Source: Synechocystis salina LEGE 00031
GTDB taxonomy: Bacteria > Cyanobacteriota > Cyanobacteriia > Cyanobacteriales > Microcystaceae
Reading direction: 5' to 3'
Assembly (NCBI RefSeq): GCF_015207985.1
Contig: NZ_JADEVV010000001.1
Location: 1 to 64,000, forward strand
Length of the DNA stretch: 64,000 nucleotides
Positions 38,740 to 48,734 of the stretch are shown here, one piece after another (position 1 is the stretch's first letter; each line of letters begins with the position of its first letter). A program made the translations under genes and the position numbers. The notes under the pieces are model-generated. The model was not told the DNA's origin, ran no database searches, and worked only from the letters and a program-made list of their open reading frames with translations.

Positions 38740-40041
38740 CTAATCACTCCAACGCTTCAGCATACTTCGATCAAAAAATTTAAACTCAGTATTCTCATCC
38801 TGCTTGGCTTCATACATTGCAATATCAGAAAATTTTAAAATTTCATCACCTTTTTCTGAATCATCAGGTGCAATGGCAATGCCAATGCTGAGCAAAATTT
38901 CAATTGATTGGCCCTGAATTATTACAGGTCTTTTAAAAATCTTTAAGATATTAAAGACAATATCCTCAACCTTTAAGCTATTCTCAAGATTTTGTATTAT
39001 CAAAATAAATTCATCTCCACCGATGCGGAACAGATCATCATCAGAGCGAACAGCCTGCTGAAGTCGATTAGCTGTCTCCTTTAGTACTAGATCTCCAGCG
39101 TCATGGCCAAGGGTATCGTTAATTTTTTTGAATTTATTTAGGTCTATAAATAAAATGGCAGTTTTAGAATTGCATTGTTGTGATTTTTTGATAGAATCGT
39201 CAATTTTATCAAACATGTCTGCTCGATTTTCCAGCCCAGTTAATTCATCATGGTGAACTTTATAGTCTAATATTTGCGTCCGTTCCTGCACTCTTTCGTT
39301 CATTTTAAAAAAAGCAGAGAGTAGATAGCCAATTTCATCATTGGGCAAAATATCTGAAACATCAAGTTTTTCGCCTTTGTCAACTTTCTCTGTGCTAGCA
39401 AGAAGTAGTTTCAGTGATGAAAATAATTGTTTATTTAAAAATGAGAGAGTCATAAAGGCAAGAAATACAAAAAACATGATCTGAACATAAATAAATGTAA
39501 ATAGCACTGCTCTGTTCCTTCGGTAATCACCCTTCCTTTGCTCTAGCAAAACATTTTCTGTATTTACCATTTCCCTAAGTACATTTCTGATATCTTCCAT
39601 TGACTTCCTGCCTTTACCTTGATTGATAATTTCAAGGGATTTGACATAATTATTTTCCTGATTTAAACGAGTTGTTTCTGATAACTCATTGAGATTAATT
39701 TCAAGATATTTTTTGATGGAGTCTAAACGTTGTTGCTGAATAGGATTGTCTATAGTCAAAGTTTTCAATTGCTTGAAATGATATTCAATTTTTTCTAAAC
39801 TAATCTGATAATGCATCAAATAGGATAGCCTTTTGGTAAGCAAATAATTTCTTTGATTAGCTTCAGCGTTATCTATACTGCCTAAAAAGTTACTTATTTC
39901 ACCTAAAACTTGATTCGTATGATTGACCCATTCTAGTTTTTCTTCACCATATTTTTCTATTTGAAAACTTATGGCACCGTTACCAATGGCTGTTAGAAAT
40001 AGCAAAGATAAAAACATCAATACTTTTCTTTTAATACTCAT
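38740..40041 (-). CDS. CHASE3-HAMP-GGDEF diguanylate cyclase
   Basis: 433 residues. A membrane helix at about 8-26, a CHASE3-type periplasmic helical sensor (about 30-185), a second helix (about 187-212), a HAMP-like linker, then GGDEF domain from about 265. The active motif RIGGDEF is intact (341-345), and RSDD five residues upstream (332-335) fits the allosteric I-site RxxD. It should make c-di-GMP in response to an envelope signal and be inhibited by product. Its base composition is visibly more AT-rich than neighbouring genes, suggesting later arrival between manR and psaB. Confidence 0.9.
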   Translation of the reverse strand: MSIKRKVLMFLSLLFLTAIGNGAISFQIEKYGEEKLEWVNHTNQVLGEISNFLGSIDNAEANQRNYLLTKRLSYLMHYQISLEKIEYHFKQLKTLTIDNPIQQQRLDSIKKYLEINLNELSETTRLNQENNYVKSLEIINQGKGRKSMEDIRNVLREMVNTENVLLEQRKGDYRRNRAVLFTFIYVQIMFFVFLAFMTLSFLNKQLFSSLKLLLASTEKVDKGEKLDVSDILPNDEIGYLLSAFFKMNERVQERTQILDYKVHHDELTGLENRADMFDKIDDSIKKSQQCNSKTAILFIDLNKFKKINDTLGHDAGDLVLKETANRLQQAVRSDDDLFRIGGDEFILIIQNLENSLKVEDIVFNILKIFKRPVIIQGQSIEILLSIGIAIAPDDSEKGDEILKFSDIAMYEAKQDENTEFKFFDRSMLKRWSD

Positions 40042-40642
40042 ATCCAGCCAATCCGGCTTATTAAAATGTGGATGATTGTCGGGAAAACTTCTACTATCAG
40101 GAAATCATTAGAAGATAAAGTGTTCGCCGAAAATATTTAAAACGAATCATAAGATCCCAACCAAGGTCCGCCGGTGACCACCGCCAGCAAAGTTTTTGGG
40201 ACACGAGTCAACTCAAGATAAACTCTTTCGCTTTCCTGTTGGTCTTGAGAGAATTTTGAAGAGAGTGGGTGTAAAATTCCGATAGTTTGTTTTTGAGTAG
40301 GCTCTAATGATCATTTCTTCGATTCTATCAAAATAATCTCAATTATTTAAAGTCCGACTGGGAATAGGTTGAAGCCACAATGCTACTCATGAATAATCAC
40401 GGCATGTGGTTGAACAAAAATCAGATGAACAATTTGTGGTTGTCTGCACACGGTATGGGCGGGGCAAGTTGGCTAAACATACAGGAGCGGATTTCATGGA
40501 CAGTGGCATTGAGCAAATCTAATTAGTTTGGGCGGTACCCCTAGGCGATCGCCAGATTTCCATGGCAATATTTAATCCCCAAAGCAAATCCCCCACCAAC
40601 GAGGGCAGGGGACAAGCTTAATTACCTAACAGAGGATTTTCG
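40042..40642. other. 601-base intergenic region between psaB and the GGDEF gene
   Basis: It holds the upstream region of the GGDEF gene and the 3' region of psaB. Near 40590-40610 the minus strand has CCCCTGCC...GGTGGGGG, a possible stem that could end psaAB transcription, with only a weak T run after it. A GTG frame of 38 codons at 40406-40522 looks slightly protein-like but has no recognised homologue. No tRNA or known small RNA is evident. Confidence 0.4.
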
Positions 40643-42838
40643 TTAACCGAACTTGCCCGCTGTGGAAGCAATTAGGAATGCCGCATAGGTGAGGACATAA
40701 CCAACGGTGAAGTGGGCTAAGCCAACCAAACGGGCTTGAACGATGGACAACGCAACGGGCTTATCTTTCCAACGAACCAAGTTCGCCAAAGGAGTGCGCT
40801 CGTGGGCCCAAACGATGGTTTCAATCAACTCTTGCCAGTAACCCCGCCAAGAGATCAGGAACATGAAGCCGGTGGCCCAGACCAGGTGTCCGAAGAGGAA
40901 CATCCAAGCCCAAACCGACAGGTTGTTAACACCGTAGGGATTGTAGCCGTTGATCAACTGAGCAGAGTTTGCCCAGAGATAATCCCGGAACCATCCCATC
41001 AGGTAGGTAGAGTTTTCGTTGAACTGAGCAACGTTACCCGTCCAAACACCGAGGTGTTTCCAGTGCCAGTAGAAGGTCAACCAGCCCAGGGTATTCAGCA
41101 TCCAGAACATGGCTAGGTAGAAGGAATCCCAAGCAGAGATGTCGCAGGTACCGCCACGGCCGGGGCCGTCACAGGGGAAGGAGTAACCGAAGTCTTTTTT
41201 GTCCGGCATCAACTTGGAACCACGGGCATCCAAAGCACCTTTGATCAAGATCAGGGCAGTGGTGTGCAACCCTAGGGCGATGGCGTGGTGAACCAAGAAG
41301 TCCCCAGGACCAATGGTCAAGAACAGGGAATTGGTGCCGCTGTTGATAGCATCCAACCAACCGGGTAACCAAGCGGCTCCAGTGGTGGAAGCAATGCTGT
41401 CAGGATTGGAGAGCAATACGTCAAAGCCATAGAGAGCTTTACCGGAAGTTGCTTGAATCCATTGAGCAAAAACAGGCTCGATCAGAATTTGTTTTTCGGG
41501 GGTACCGAAGGCCACCACCACATCGTTATGGACATAAAGACCAAGGGTGTGGAAGCCCAAGAAGAGGGATACCCAACTGAGGTGGGAAATCAGTGCTTCT
41601 TTGTGTTCAAGCATGCGGGCCAGCACATTATCTTTATTGGCCACAGGATCGTAATCCCGGACAAAGAAGATGGCACCGTGGGCAAAAGCACCGACCATCA
41701 GGAATCCAGCAATGTACTGGTGATGGGTGTAGAGGGCTGCTTGGGTGGTGTGGTCCTGGGCAATAAAGGCGTAGGAGGGCAGGGAGTACATGTGCTGCGC
41801 CACCAGGGAAGTAATAACCCCTAAGCTTGCCAAGGCTAAGCCGAGTTGGAAGTGGAGGGAGTTATTGATGGTGTCGTACAGGTTGGTATGGCCTGCGCCG
41901 GTTAGGGGACCTTTATGGGCATTAAGAATTTCTTTGATGCTGTGGCCAATGCCCCAGTTGGTGCGATACATGTGACCAGCAATGATGAAGATCACGGCGA
42001 TCGCCAAATGGTGGTGGGCAATGTCCGTCAACCAGAGAGCTTCCGTTTGGGGGTGGAATCCACCCAGGAAGGTCAGGATTGCGGTACCAGCACCTTCAGA
42101 AGTACCAAAAATGTGGCCAGCAGTGTCGGGATCCGCCGCATACACGCCCCAGTTGCCGGTGAAGAAAGGCATCAAGCCAGCGGGGTGGGGAGGGGTAGAC
42201 AGGAAGTTATCCCAACCAACGTGTTGACCCCGGGCTTCGGGAATCGCAACGTGGACCAAGTGACCAGCCCAAGCCAAGGAGCTAACCCCGAACAAACCAG
42301 CCAAGTGGTGATTTAAGCGGGATTCGGCATTTTTAAACCAAGCTAAGCTAGGACGGAACTTCGGTTGGAGGTGTAACCAGCCTGCAAACAAAAACAGGGA
42401 AGCTAACACTAATAGGAAGACCGCACCAGAGTAGAGCTCTTGGTTGGTGGTCATACCAATGGTGTAGAACCAGTGGTAAACCCCGGAATAAGCAATGTTA
42501 ACCGGGTTAGAAGCCCCAGCTTGGGTGAAGGCATTGACAGCCCCCTCGCCAAAGTGGGGATCCCAAATCGCATGGGCGATCGGGCGAATATTTAAAGGAT
42601 CTTTAATCCATTGTTCAAAGTTACCTTGCCACGCAACGTGGAAAAGGGTGCCAGACGTCCACAGGAAAATGATGGCGATGTGACCAAAGTGGGAGGCAAA
42701 AATCTTTTGGTAAAGATTCTCCTCAGTCATCCCATCGTGGGTTTCAAAGTCGTGGGCCGTAGCAATCCCGTACCAAATACGCCGTGTAGTCGGGTCTTGG
42801 GCGAGATCCTGGCTAAATTTAGGAAATTTAGTTGCCAT
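40643..42838 (-). CDS. psaB: PsaB, photosystem I P700 core apoprotein A2
   Basis: 731 residues, full length. PsaB pairs with PsaA to bind P700, about 80 chlorophylls, phylloquinones and the iron-sulfur cluster FX in the thylakoid membrane. Eleven transmembrane helices are expected; the FX-binding loop [12 protein letters not shown] with its two cysteines is present. Many His residues ligate chlorophyll. The gene lies 245 bases downstream of psaA on the same strand, the conserved psaAB order. Codon use is highly biased, as expected for an abundant protein. Confidence 0.99.
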   Translation of the reverse strand: MATKFPKFSQDLAQDPTTRRIWYGIATAHDFETHDGMTEENLYQKIFASHFGHIAIIFLWTSGTLFHVAWQGNFEQWIKDPLNIRPIAHAIWDPHFGEGAVNAFTQAGASNPVNIAYSGVYHWFYTIGMTTNQELYSGAVFLLVLASLFLFAGWLHLQPKFRPSLAWFKNAESRLNHHLAGLFGVSSLAWAGHLVHVAIPEARGQHVGWDNFLSTPPHPAGLMPFFTGNWGVYAADPDTAGHIFGTSEGAGTAILTFLGGFHPQTEALWLTDIAHHHLAIAVIFIIAGHMYRTNWGIGHSIKEILNAHKGPLTGAGHTNLYDTINNSLHFQLGLALASLGVITSLVAQHMYSLPSYAFIAQDHTTQAALYTHHQYIAGFLMVGAFAHGAIFFVRDYDPVANKDNVLARMLEHKEALISHLSWVSLFLGFHTLGLYVHNDVVVAFGTPEKQILIEPVFAQWIQATSGKALYGFDVLLSNPDSIASTTGAAWLPGWLDAINSGTNSLFLTIGPGDFLVHHAIALGLHTTALILIKGALDARGSKLMPDKKDFGYSFPCDGPGRGGTCDISAWDSFYLAMFWMLNTLGWLTFYWHWKHLGVWTGNVAQFNENSTYLMGWFRDYLWANSAQLINGYNPYGVNNLSVWAWMFLFGHLVWATGFMFLISWRGYWQELIETIVWAHERTPLANLVRWKDKPVALSIVQARLVGLAHFTVGYVLTYAAFLIASTAGKFG

Positions 42839-43083
42839 AGCTTTTTCGGAAATTCTCCTCGTTAAGCAAGCAAAATGAGGCTAATGCAGAAGCGCTGCTC
42901 ATTTCCGGATTGTTAAAGCCACTATAACAAGGGGTTATAGGGGTGAATATAGGGTAAAAGCGAAATTAAAACCGCTTCTATTAAAGGCTGGGGAGGGTGA
43001 AGGGCAGGGGGAGGATTAGGAATGGTAAAAACCTCAGCCAATCCCCCTGGTTTATCCCGGAAAACCCAACTTCAGCTCAAAGT

Positions 43084-45339
43084 CTAGCCAATGGAAAGAC
43101 TGCGGGCGAGGAAGAACGCCCAGGTGGTAACAATACCTCCGAGGAGATAATGTGCTACACCGACCGCACGACCTTGAATGATGCTCAAAGCGCGGGGTTG
43201 AATGGCAGGAGCCACATTCAGTTTGTTGTGAGCCCAGACAATGGACTCGATCAACTCTTGCCAATATCCCCGTCCACTGAACAGGAACATGAGGCTGAAG
43301 GCGAAGACAAAGTGTCCGGCGAGGAACATAATGCCATAGGCCGACAGGGCAGAACCATAGGAGTTGATTACGTTGGCGGCTTGGGCCCAAAGGAAGTCCC
43401 GCAACCAGCCATTGATAGTGATGGCACTTTGGGCAAAGTTACCCAGGGTCACATGGGTGACACCGCCATCGGGGGAAACAGTACCCCAAACATCGGACTG
43501 CATTTTCCAACTGAAGTGGAAGATGACGATGGAAAGGGAGTTGTACATCCAGAACAGACCGAGGAAAACGTGGTCCCAACCAGATACTTGGCAGGTACCG
43601 CCGCGACCGGGGCCATCACAGGGGAAACGGAAGCCGAGATTCGCTTTATCGGGGACAAGGCGAGAACTACGGGCATACAGAACCCCTTTGAGGAGGATCA
43701 GAGCCGTTACGTGGATGGTGAAAGCGTGGATGTGGTGAACCATGAAATCCGCCGTACCCAGGGTGATGGGCATCATGGCGACTTTACCGGCAACGGCAAC
43801 GGTTTCTCCACCAAAGGCATAGCTGGCAGTGGCCAAGGCATTGGGAGCAGTGGCTCCGGGGGCCAAGGTGTGCAGGTGCTGTACCCATTGGGCAAAGATA
43901 GGTTGCAATTGAATGGCCGTGTCGGAAAACATGTCCTGGGGACGGCCTAAAGCCCGCATGGTGTCGTTGTGGATGTAAAGACCAAAGCTATGGAAGCCGA
44001 GGAAAATACATACCCAGTTGAGATGGGAAATGATGGCGTCACGGTGGCGCAGCATCCGATCCAGCAAGTTATTAACGTTTTTGGCGGGATCGTAATCACG
44101 CACCATGAAGATGGCGCCATGGGCACCGGCCCCTACGATGAGGAAGCCGCCAATCCACATGTGGTGGGTGAATAGGGATAGCTGCGTAGCGTAATCGATC
44201 GCCTGGTAGGGATAGGGCGGCATCGCATACATGTGTTGTGCAACGATGATCGTCAAAGAACCTAACAGGGCGAGGTTAATGGCCAATTGAGCGTGCCAAG
44301 AAGTGGTCAGGATTTCATAAAGTCCTTTGTGACCTTCCCCGGTGAAGGGGCCCTTGTGGGCTTCGAGGATCTCTTTCATACTGTGACCGATGCCCCAGTT
44401 CGTGCGGTACATATGACCGGCAATGATGAACAGGACGGCGATCGCCAAGTGGTGGTGAGCGGTATCAGATAACCACAATCCGCCGGTTACCGGATTCAAT
44501 CCCCCCTTAAAGGTGAGGAAGTCAGCGTAGACTCCCCAGTTGAGGGTAAAGAACGGCGTCAAGCCCTGGGCAAAGCTGGGGTAGAGTTCCGCCATTTTGC
44601 TCGGCTCTAAAATAAACTCGTGGGGGAGGGGAATGTCCTTAGGAGCAACCCCAGCATCCAAAAGTTTATTAATGGGCATGGAAACGTGGATCTGGTGACC
44701 CGCCCATCCCAAGGAGCCTAAACCCAACAAACCAGCCAAATGATGGTTCATCATCGACTCCACATTTTGGAACCATTCCAATTTGGGAGCTTTGACGTGG
44801 TAGTGGAACCAGCCAGCGAACAGCATTAGGGCAGCCATAACCAAACCACCAATGGCGGTGCAGTAAAGCTGATAGCTGTCGGTGAAACCGGAGGCCCGCC
44901 AGAGATAAAACAGGCCGGACGTAATCTGAATACCGTGGAAGCCGCCGCCCACATCTCCATTCAAAATGCCTTGACCAACAATGGGCCAAACCACTTGAGC
45001 ACTGGGTTTAATGTGGGTGGGGTCAGCTAACCAACCTTCGTAATTGGAAAATTTCGCGCCGTGGAAGTACATTCCACTTAACCAAACAAAGACCACAGCG
45101 AGGTGCCCAAAGTGAGCACTGAAGATTTTGCGCGAAACATCTTCTAAATCGCTGGTCTGACTATCAAAATCATGGGCATTGGCATGGAGATTCCAAATCC
45201 AGGTGGTGGTTTTGGGACCTCTAGCTAAAGTCCGGTCGAAGTGACCCGGCTTGCCCCACTTCTCGAAGGAAGTTGGTACCGGATTGTTATCAACCGAGAC
45301 TTTGGCCTTAGCCTCTCTTTCGGGTGGACTAATTGTCAT
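43084..45339 (-). CDS. psaA: PsaA, photosystem I P700 core apoprotein A1
   Basis: 751 residues, full length. PsaA binds half of the P700 special pair, antenna chlorophyll and, together with PsaB, the FX cluster through [12 protein letters not shown]. The start [14 protein letters not shown] is the standard cyanobacterial one, with GAGGAG upstream of the ATG. Transcription runs into psaB. High-light repression of psaAB is known in PCC 6803; the 415-base upstream region contains an HLR1-like pair described separately. Confidence 0.99.
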   Translation of the reverse strand: MTISPPEREAKAKVSVDNNPVPTSFEKWGKPGHFDRTLARGPKTTTWIWNLHANAHDFDSQTSDLEDVSRKIFSAHFGHLAVVFVWLSGMYFHGAKFSNYEGWLADPTHIKPSAQVVWPIVGQGILNGDVGGGFHGIQITSGLFYLWRASGFTDSYQLYCTAIGGLVMAALMLFAGWFHYHVKAPKLEWFQNVESMMNHHLAGLLGLGSLGWAGHQIHVSMPINKLLDAGVAPKDIPLPHEFILEPSKMAELYPSFAQGLTPFFTLNWGVYADFLTFKGGLNPVTGGLWLSDTAHHHLAIAVLFIIAGHMYRTNWGIGHSMKEILEAHKGPFTGEGHKGLYEILTTSWHAQLAINLALLGSLTIIVAQHMYAMPPYPYQAIDYATQLSLFTHHMWIGGFLIVGAGAHGAIFMVRDYDPAKNVNNLLDRMLRHRDAIISHLNWVCIFLGFHSFGLYIHNDTMRALGRPQDMFSDTAIQLQPIFAQWVQHLHTLAPGATAPNALATASYAFGGETVAVAGKVAMMPITLGTADFMVHHIHAFTIHVTALILLKGVLYARSSRLVPDKANLGFRFPCDGPGRGGTCQVSGWDHVFLGLFWMYNSLSIVIFHFSWKMQSDVWGTVSPDGGVTHVTLGNFAQSAITINGWLRDFLWAQAANVINSYGSALSAYGIMFLAGHFVFAFSLMFLFSGRGYWQELIESIVWAHNKLNVAPAIQPRALSIIQGRAVGVAHYLLGGIVTTWAFFLARSLSIG

Positions 45340-45754
45340 GCAGGGTTCTCCTCGCTCGACAATGAACTATTAAGGGTTTCCTATGCAGAATAGTGTAATA
45401 GAGGAAGCGTAAAAAAGGGAATTAGTTTTCGCTTCATAATAACGATGTTAAACCTTGCACAGATAGGCGTTTTCAGCAAACATCACTAGAAGATAATACG
45501 GCCTCCCCCCCCCTAGGCAAGACCTGCGTAACAATAATTAAAAATTGCCCCAGCCCTGACCAGTTCTAGCTCCTGGATTTTTCAAAGACTTACAAAAGTC
45601 AAGATAAAGTTGAACTTTGTTACAAAAATTTACAGCATTTTCATCAATTTACAACTGATAGCAATGGACACCGTCAAAAATTAGATAGAAATTAATCAAT
45701 GTTGTTGCTATAACGGCCTTAATTTTAAGAAATGTTAAGAAAAGGATTTTGGCA
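45340..45754. promoter_or_regulatory. psaA upstream region / divergent promoter region
   Basis: 415 bases between psaA (minus) and the Nudix-like gene (plus). It must contain the psaAB promoters, which in PCC 6803 lie within a few hundred bases of the start. It is AT-rich, with repeated TTTACA-type words at 45590-45660. No gene is supported inside. Confidence 0.6.
45619..45636 (+). promoter_or_regulatory. HLR1-like pair in the psaA upstream region
   Basis: GTTACAAA (45619-45626), two bases, then TTTACAGC (45629-45636). The first copy fits the HLR1 half-site fully; the second matches its TTTACA core but ends GC. It lies 280 bases before the psaA ATG and 119 bases before the Nudix-like gene's ATG. 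RpaB control of psaAB through HLR1 is known in PCC 6803; that this copy is used is inference. Confidence 0.5.
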
Positions 45755-46396
45755 ATGCTCTCCATAGATAAAAATTATGATCGCCCTTGGGACGATGGGG
45801 ACGTTTTACAAATTGGCCCAGAAGCTGAACAGGAAAATCAGTCCGACGGTCTGGCTTGGACTCTGCTGGAATGTTTTGCGGAGGTTAAAAATCCCTGGTT
45901 GACTTTGAAAGGAGAAAGGTGGCAGGACGGCCAGGCCAGGAGATTGGATTATTGGCGAGTGGAAAAGGCTGATTCTTTGGTGTTGTTGCCCCAACAGGGC
46001 GATCGCTTGCTTTTACCCCATCCTATTTTCCGGCCGGGGATAGGTCGATCTACTTGGGATTTTCCCGGAGGAAGGCTCACGGATATAACTAAGGTGGAGC
46101 TAACTTTGGCTGAAATTCTCAATCGGGAACTGGATGTCCCCCTGGATGCCATCACTGAAATAGTGCCCCTCAATCCCGGCGGTTGGACCGTTAATAGTTC
46201 TTTCTCCAACCAAAAGCTCCATGGCTATTGGATCAGGATCAACGAAGATTTTTCCCCCAACCCCAAGGCGATCGGAGCCGAGTTCCATGTCCCTTCACAA
46301 CTAGTCGATTTGCTAAAAATTTTGGACTGTTTGCAATGTCGGGCCCTACTGCGGGAATGGCAACAGATTAATCACCGATTTGATGGTTCAGATTAA
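45755..46396 (+). CDS. Nudix-fold protein with degenerate Nudix box
   Basis: 213 residues from the ATG at 45755, with AAGGA about 12 bases upstream. The central part WDFPGGRLTD followed by LAEILNREL marks a Nudix fold, whose members hydrolyse nucleoside diphosphates linked to another group. The Nudix box GX5EX7REUXEEXGU is broken: after RE the expected Glu pair is replaced (RELDVPLD), so metal-dependent hydrolysis is doubtful. It could be a binding or regulatory protein. It is divergent to psaA, with the psaA promoter region between. Function unknown. Confidence 0.7.
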   Translation: MLSIDKNYDRPWDDGDVLQIGPEAEQENQSDGLAWTLLECFAEVKNPWLTLKGERWQDGQARRLDYWRVEKADSLVLLPQQGDRLLLPHPIFRPGIGRSTWDFPGGRLTDITKVELTLAEILNRELDVPLDAITEIVPLNPGGWTVNSSFSNQKLHGYWIRINEDFSPNPKAIGAEFHVPSQLVDLLKILDCLQCRALLREWQQINHRFDGSD

Positions 46397-46469
46397 AAGC
46401 CTAAATTTGCCCCAGGAATAAACTCCCCCCCCAGGGCGATCGCCATTTCCTCTAATTACCCAGACTTAT

Positions 46470-46487
46470 CATTTGCTTAAGCAAATG
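46470..46487. promoter_or_regulatory. Perfect 18-bp palindrome upstream of the ndhF3 promoter
   Basis: CATTTGCTTAAGCAAATG reads the same on both strands. It ends four bases before the -35 box. Flanking CCCAGA (46459-46464) and TCTGGG (46496-46501) extend the dyad imperfectly. Position and symmetry suit an activator or repressor site; NdhR/CcmR is the obvious candidate but its exact motif is not matched here by me. Confidence 0.55.
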
Positions 46488-46491
46488 GTTG

Positions 46492-46520
46492 TTGATCTGG
46501 GATTTTATTTAACCTATGAT
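46492..46520 (+). promoter_or_regulatory. Probable ndhF3 promoter
   Basis: TTGATC at 46492-46497 and TATGAT at 46515-46520 are separated by 17 bases, each close to the sigma-70 consensus. The start would be near 46527, giving a leader of about 245 bases. Confidence 0.55.
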
Positions 46521-46546
46521 ATGGTGTAACAAATAACACTGTTTCT

Positions 46547-46603
46547 ATGCATCTAGCGTCTACCATTGCTGCTTGGCTATGGTCGCGTCTCCTTGGGGCC
46601 TAG
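46547..46603 (+). CDS. Possible 18-residue leader peptide ahead of ndhF3
   Basis: ATG at 46547 opens 18 codons (MHLASTIAAWLWSRLLGA) to TAG at 46601. It lies inside the predicted ndhF3 leader, about 20 bases from the predicted transcription start. It is hydrophobic with two Trp and two Arg. There is no clear ribosome site in front of it. It may be chance; it is recorded because of its position. Confidence 0.25.
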   Translation: MHLASTIAAWLWSRLLGA

Positions 46604-46686
46604 ATAAAATCAGCCATTTCGGCCATCACTTTAATTGTATTAGCTTTTCCCTGTCTAGGTTCTAGACGGTCTTGGGTTCTTCGCAC

Positions 46687-46717
46687 CGAGTAATCCGGAA
46701 AATTTTTCGGTGACTCG
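46687..46717 (+). promoter_or_regulatory. Hairpin in the ndhF3 leader
   Basis: CGAGT (46687-46691) pairs with ACTCG (46713-46717), and inside it CCGGAAAA pairs with TTTTTCGG with one G-T pair. No T run follows, so it is not a standard terminator. It ends 53 bases before the ndhF3 ATG. Confidence 0.5.
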
Positions 46718-46770
46718 AACGTTTGGACGGCGAAAGTGGAACCTTGTTAACAAAATTTCCCACAACCCCC

Positions 46771-48618
46771 ATGTTAGAAAGTTTAAGTCGAATTATCTGG
46801 CTAGTACCTTGCTACGCTCTCTTAGGTGCCCTCTTAGCAGTCCCTTGGTCACCGGGCTTAACTCGACAAACGGGGCCAAGACCGGCGGGCTATATCAGCA
46901 CTTTAATGACTTTCACTGCATTTTTGCATAGTCTGCTAGTGCTTATCTATATTTGGCAGCAACCCGCCATCGATCTTTCTTTTCCCTGGCTACAGGCCGC
47001 TGACCTAGAGATTAGCTTTGATTTAAAAATATCCACCGTCAACATTGCTGCCTTAGTGGTGATTACTGGCCTTAACTTGGGGGCACAGATTTATGCCATT
47101 GGCTACCTAGAAAGGGACTGGGGCTGGGCCAGATTTTTCTCGCTAATGGCTCTATTTGAAGCGGGATTATGCACTTTAGTGTTGTGCAACTCACTGTTTT
47201 TCAGCTACGTTGTTCTGGAAATTTTGACCCTAGGGACCTATCTTCTCATTGGCTATTGGTTCAATCAATCCCTAGTGGTGACCGGGGCGAGGGATGCTTT
47301 TTTAACTAAACGGGTTGGGGATTTAATTTTATTAATGGGGGTGGTGGCCCTACTACCTCTGGCTGGAAGTTGGAATTATGATGATTTAGCCCAATGGGCT
47401 GCCAGTGCAGACTTAAATCCCACCGCCGCTACCCTGCTTTGTCTAGCCTTAATTGCTGGACCTTTGGCTAAATGTGCCCAATTTCCGCTCCATCTCTGGT
47501 TGGATGAAGCCATGGAAGGGCCGATTCCCGCCACCATTCTCAGGAATACAGTGGTGGTTTCAACGGGAGCATGGGTTTTGGTAAAAGTACAACCCATTCT
47601 GGCCCTTTCCCCTGTGGCTTTAACCTTCATGGTCACTGTCGGTTCCCTAACGGCGATCGGTGCTTCCCTCATCGCCATTGCCCAGATTGATATTAAGCGG
47701 TCCCTTTCCTATGTGGTCAGTGCCTATATGGGCTTGGTGTTTATTGCTGTGGGCACAGGGCAAGGAGAAACGGCTCTACAATTGATTTTCACCTACACCT
47801 TCGCCATGGCAATTTTGGTCATGTGTGTGGGGGGCATTATTCTTAACAATGTTAGCCAGGACTTGACCCAGTACGGTGGTCTTTGGAGTCGTCGTCCGAT
47901 TTCTGGTTTGAGTTATCTGGTCGGGATTGCTTCCCTTATTGCCCTACCTCCCTTTGGCACCTTTTGGGCGTGGTTAAAACTGACAGAACATTTAGCAGAG
48001 ACCAATCCCTTACTAGTGGGAGTTTTGTTAGTTGTCAATCTACTCACCGCCTTCAATGTAACCAGGGAATTTTGTTTGATTTTCGGTGGTGAAGCTAAAC
48101 CGATGACTACCCGATCGCCAGAGGGTTTGTGGGCCCTGGTGCTGCCCATGGTGGTAACAGTGGGTTTTGCTCTGCATCTTTCCCTCATCTTAAAGCAAGG
48201 AAATTTATTGCCGGATTTTGCCGACATCAATTGGGGACTAAGCTCAGTTTTAATTATTTCTAGCTTGCTTGGTGTGGGAAGTTCAGCCTTTATTTACCTC
48301 AATCCCAAAATTACTAAACCGATTAATTTACCCTTGCCCGCACTACAAAACTTTTTTGCCTATGACTTATATACAGACAAATTCTACAAAATCACCATTG
48401 TCGCCATCATTGACTCAATTTCTCGTTTGATTAACTGGTTCGACAAAACCTTTGTAGATGGAGTAATTAATTTAATCGGCATCGTAACAATTTTTAGTGG
48501 TCAGAGCCTGAAATATAACGTTTCTGGTCAGACGCAATTTTATGTTCTTTCCATCGTTCTAGGCTTGACTTTAATTGGCGCATTTCTCAGTTATTCCCTA
48601 TTTGGCCAAGCATTTTAA
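46771..48618 (+). CDS. ndhF3: NdhF3, subunit of the inducible CO2-uptake NDH-1MS complex
   Basis: 615 residues from the ATG at 46771; upstream codons to 46723 lack conserved features. A NuoL/NdhF-type antiporter-like membrane subunit with about 15 helices; the proton-channel signature is seen in AKCAQFPLHLWLDEAMEGPIP. NdhF3 with NdhD3 replaces the respiratory subunits NdhF1/NdhD1 and, with CupA and CupS, drives CO2 hydration in the thylakoid membrane from cyclic electron flow. It is the first gene of the operon ndhF3-ndhD3-cupA-cupS, induced by low CO2. Confidence 0.95.
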   Translation: MLESLSRIIWLVPCYALLGALLAVPWSPGLTRQTGPRPAGYISTLMTFTAFLHSLLVLIYIWQQPAIDLSFPWLQAADLEISFDLKISTVNIAALVVITGLNLGAQIYAIGYLERDWGWARFFSLMALFEAGLCTLVLCNSLFFSYVVLEILTLGTYLLIGYWFNQSLVVTGARDAFLTKRVGDLILLMGVVALLPLAGSWNYDDLAQWAASADLNPTAATLLCLALIAGPLAKCAQFPLHLWLDEAMEGPIPATILRNTVVVSTGAWVLVKVQPILALSPVALTFMVTVGSLTAIGASLIAIAQIDIKRSLSYVVSAYMGLVFIAVGTGQGETALQLIFTYTFAMAILVMCVGGIILNNVSQDLTQYGGLWSRRPISGLSYLVGIASLIALPPFGTFWAWLKLTEHLAETNPLLVGVLLVVNLLTAFNVTREFCLIFGGEAKPMTTRSPEGLWALVLPMVVTVGFALHLSLILKQGNLLPDFADINWGLSSVLIISSLLGVGSSAFIYLNPKITKPINLPLPALQNFFAYDLYTDKFYKITIVAIIDSISRLINWFDKTFVDGVINLIGIVTIFSGQSLKYNVSGQTQFYVLSIVLGLTLIGAFLSYSLFGQAF

Positions 48619-48734
48619 GCCCAAGTCCAAGAAAATCAAAACTGAACGAATTCCATCCATTGACTCTGGTTTGTGTTTGATTTTCCCCCGGCAAGATTTA
48701 CCTTCATCTAACTGATTTATCACCTCTTTTTGCC

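Larger units (their letters stand above)
46397..46770 (+). promoter_or_regulatory. ndhF3 operon leader and promoter region
   Basis: 374 bases before the inducible CO2-uptake operon. In order it has an 18-bp perfect palindrome (46470-46487), a promoter TTGATC-N17-TATGAT (46492-46520), an 18-codon frame (46547-46603) and a hairpin (46687-46717), each listed separately. In PCC 6803 this operon is repressed by the LysR-type regulator NdhR/CcmR when CO2 is ample. Confidence 0.6.

Noticed and set aside
38544..38747. 67-codon frame (minus) overlapping the end of the GGDEF gene
   Set aside because: GTG start without ribosome site, no recognisable family, AT-rich region where such frames arise by chance.
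40406..40522. 38-codon GTG frame in the psaB-GGDEF spacer
   Set aside because: Slightly protein-like composition, but no ribosome site, no family and no support from neighbours.
42997..43950. 317-codon frame on the plus strand across psaA
   Set aside because: Antisense to the conserved psaA coding region; composition is a by-product of psaA codon bias.
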